Origin: Nocardia asteroides
Lineage (GTDB): Bacteria; Actinomycetota; Actinomycetes; Mycobacteriales; Mycobacteriaceae
Assembly (NCBI GenBank): GCA_019930625.1
Contig: CP082844.1
Span: forward strand, 3,224,001 to 3,288,000
Reading direction: 5' to 3'
DNA length: 64,000 nucleotides
Position numbers and translations under genes: made by a program. Under the pieces are notes generated by a model. The model searched no databases, had not been told where the DNA came from, and saw only the letters and a list, made by a program, of their open reading frames with translations. Shown piece by piece: positions 63,589-64,000 of the stretch (position 1 is its first letter; every line of letters begins with the position of its first letter).

Positions 63589-64000
63589 TCAGAGCAGTTC
63601 GAGCAGGAACGGCAATTCCTGTGCGGCGTACCAGGCCAGTTGATGATCTTCGGCGTCCCCGAGCACGAACTCGGCGTCGGTGTCGCCGAGATCGGCCGCG
63701 TCGACCACATCGACGGCCTTGGCCACCTGCGGTTCGGCGTCGGCCAGATCGACGTGCACAGAGGCGATCTGCTGGTAGCCGATCGGACCCGTCAGCCGGA
63801 CCACCGCGTCGTCGAGGTCGGGTCGCAATTTCGCGCCGGTCACGTCGGCGGCGATCACCGCGCGGCGGTACACCGGCCCGCCGCCGGTGACCGGCGCGGC
63901 CTCGTCGGAGTCGGGGTCGGGGTCGGAGTCCTCCGACGACCCGATCGCCTCGCGTTCGGCGGCGAGCAGTCGCAGCGAGGCGCGGGCGGCCTCGTTCATG
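63589..64000 (-). CDS. DUF6912 family protein, 5' end outside window
   Basis: Truncated gene: 137 residues are visible, ending WYAAQELPFLLELL, with VIAADVTGAKLRPDLDDAVV and HVDLADAEPQV as family blocks. It matches the Rv3231c family, whose proteins are about 165 residues and start before this point, so the ATG at 63999 is probably internal. An acidic Asp/Glu/Ser insertion (SSEDSDPDPDSDEA) near residue 22 of the visible part is unusual. Function is unknown. It lies upstream of the reductase as Rv3231c does. Confidence 0.85.
   Translation of the reverse strand, partial: MNEAARASLRLLAAEREAIGSSEDSDPDPDSDEAAPVTGGGPVYRRAVIAADVTGAKLRPDLDDAVVRLTGPIGYQQIASVHVDLADAEPQVAKAVDVVDAADLGDTDAEFVLGDAEDHQLAWYAAQELPFLLELL

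Noticed and set aside
60888..63890. 1000-codon open frame on the plus strand
   Set aside because: It lies antisense to two desaturases and the reductase, all with intact family motifs; it has no recognisable domain and is a GC-codon artefact.

Overview
The window is about 64 kb of very GC-rich DNA from a mycolic-acid-type actinobacterium, most likely a Nocardia or close relative. That is an inference from gene order. The blocks rmlD-wbbL-mannose-1-P guanylyltransferase / LCP ligase / TIGR03089, manA-TobH-like-manB-DUF3499-metallopeptidase-like-whiB2-fbiA-fbiB, alkB-rubA-rubB-alkX-(alkB2)-sahH-tmk-mtrA-mtrB-lpqB and comF-hpf all follow the Mycobacterium tuberculosis Rv3240c-Rv3268 neighbourhood. 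Lineage-specific genes are inserted between the blocks.

Left part (1-17 kb), accessory. An FtsX-type ABC permease and a DUF1801 protein come first. A minus-strand four-gene MoxR/VWA system follows, transcribed in the order SWIM-DUF5691 fusion, MoxR ATPase, DUF5682, VWA. An IS110-family element separates DUF5682 from VWA. Divergent to this system is a Rad50-like zinc-hook ATPase with a small partner that has a HEPN-like R-x4-H motif. YchJ-, SelW- and FmdB-type small Cys proteins follow. Two tandem arrays of one 75-bp (25-codon) repeat sit directly upstream of the VWA gene and of ychJ. Each array reads as an open frame whose stop overlaps the next start codon as ATGA. I could not match this repeat to anything I know.

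Middle part (17-42 kb). This holds a carboxylesterase and then cell-envelope genes: GDP-mannose supply, rhamnosylation of the arabinogalactan linker, and an LCP ligase. A P450, a DctBR-like two-component system divergent from a dctA-type carrier, a FAD oxidoreductase and a CDF transporter follow. Next are manA, a TobH-like gene and manB, then whiB2 and the F420 genes fbiA and fbiB. The whiB2-fbiA spacer carries a near-perfect LexA-type box and two hairpins.

Right-middle part (42-55 kb). An alkane-oxidation locus has two alkB genes, two rubredoxins and the TetR regulator AlkX. It is followed by sahH, tmk, the MtrAB-LpqB envelope signalling operon, an inserted ArsR/VOC pair with a textbook promoter-operator, comF and the ribosome hibernation factor.

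Right part (55-64 kb). Conserved synteny breaks after hpf: secA1, expected there, is absent. Its place is taken by an XRE regulator / EspR-like regulator / ImmA-IrrE protease operon. A thiolase, a 56-aa unknown protein, BluB, two acyl-CoA desaturases, their ferredoxin-reductase partner and a truncated DUF6912 gene follow. The promoters of the thiolase, the first desaturase and the reductase share a TTAC-N6-GTARGTT motif, which suggests a common fatty-acid regulator. No rRNA, tRNA or CRISPR was recognised.
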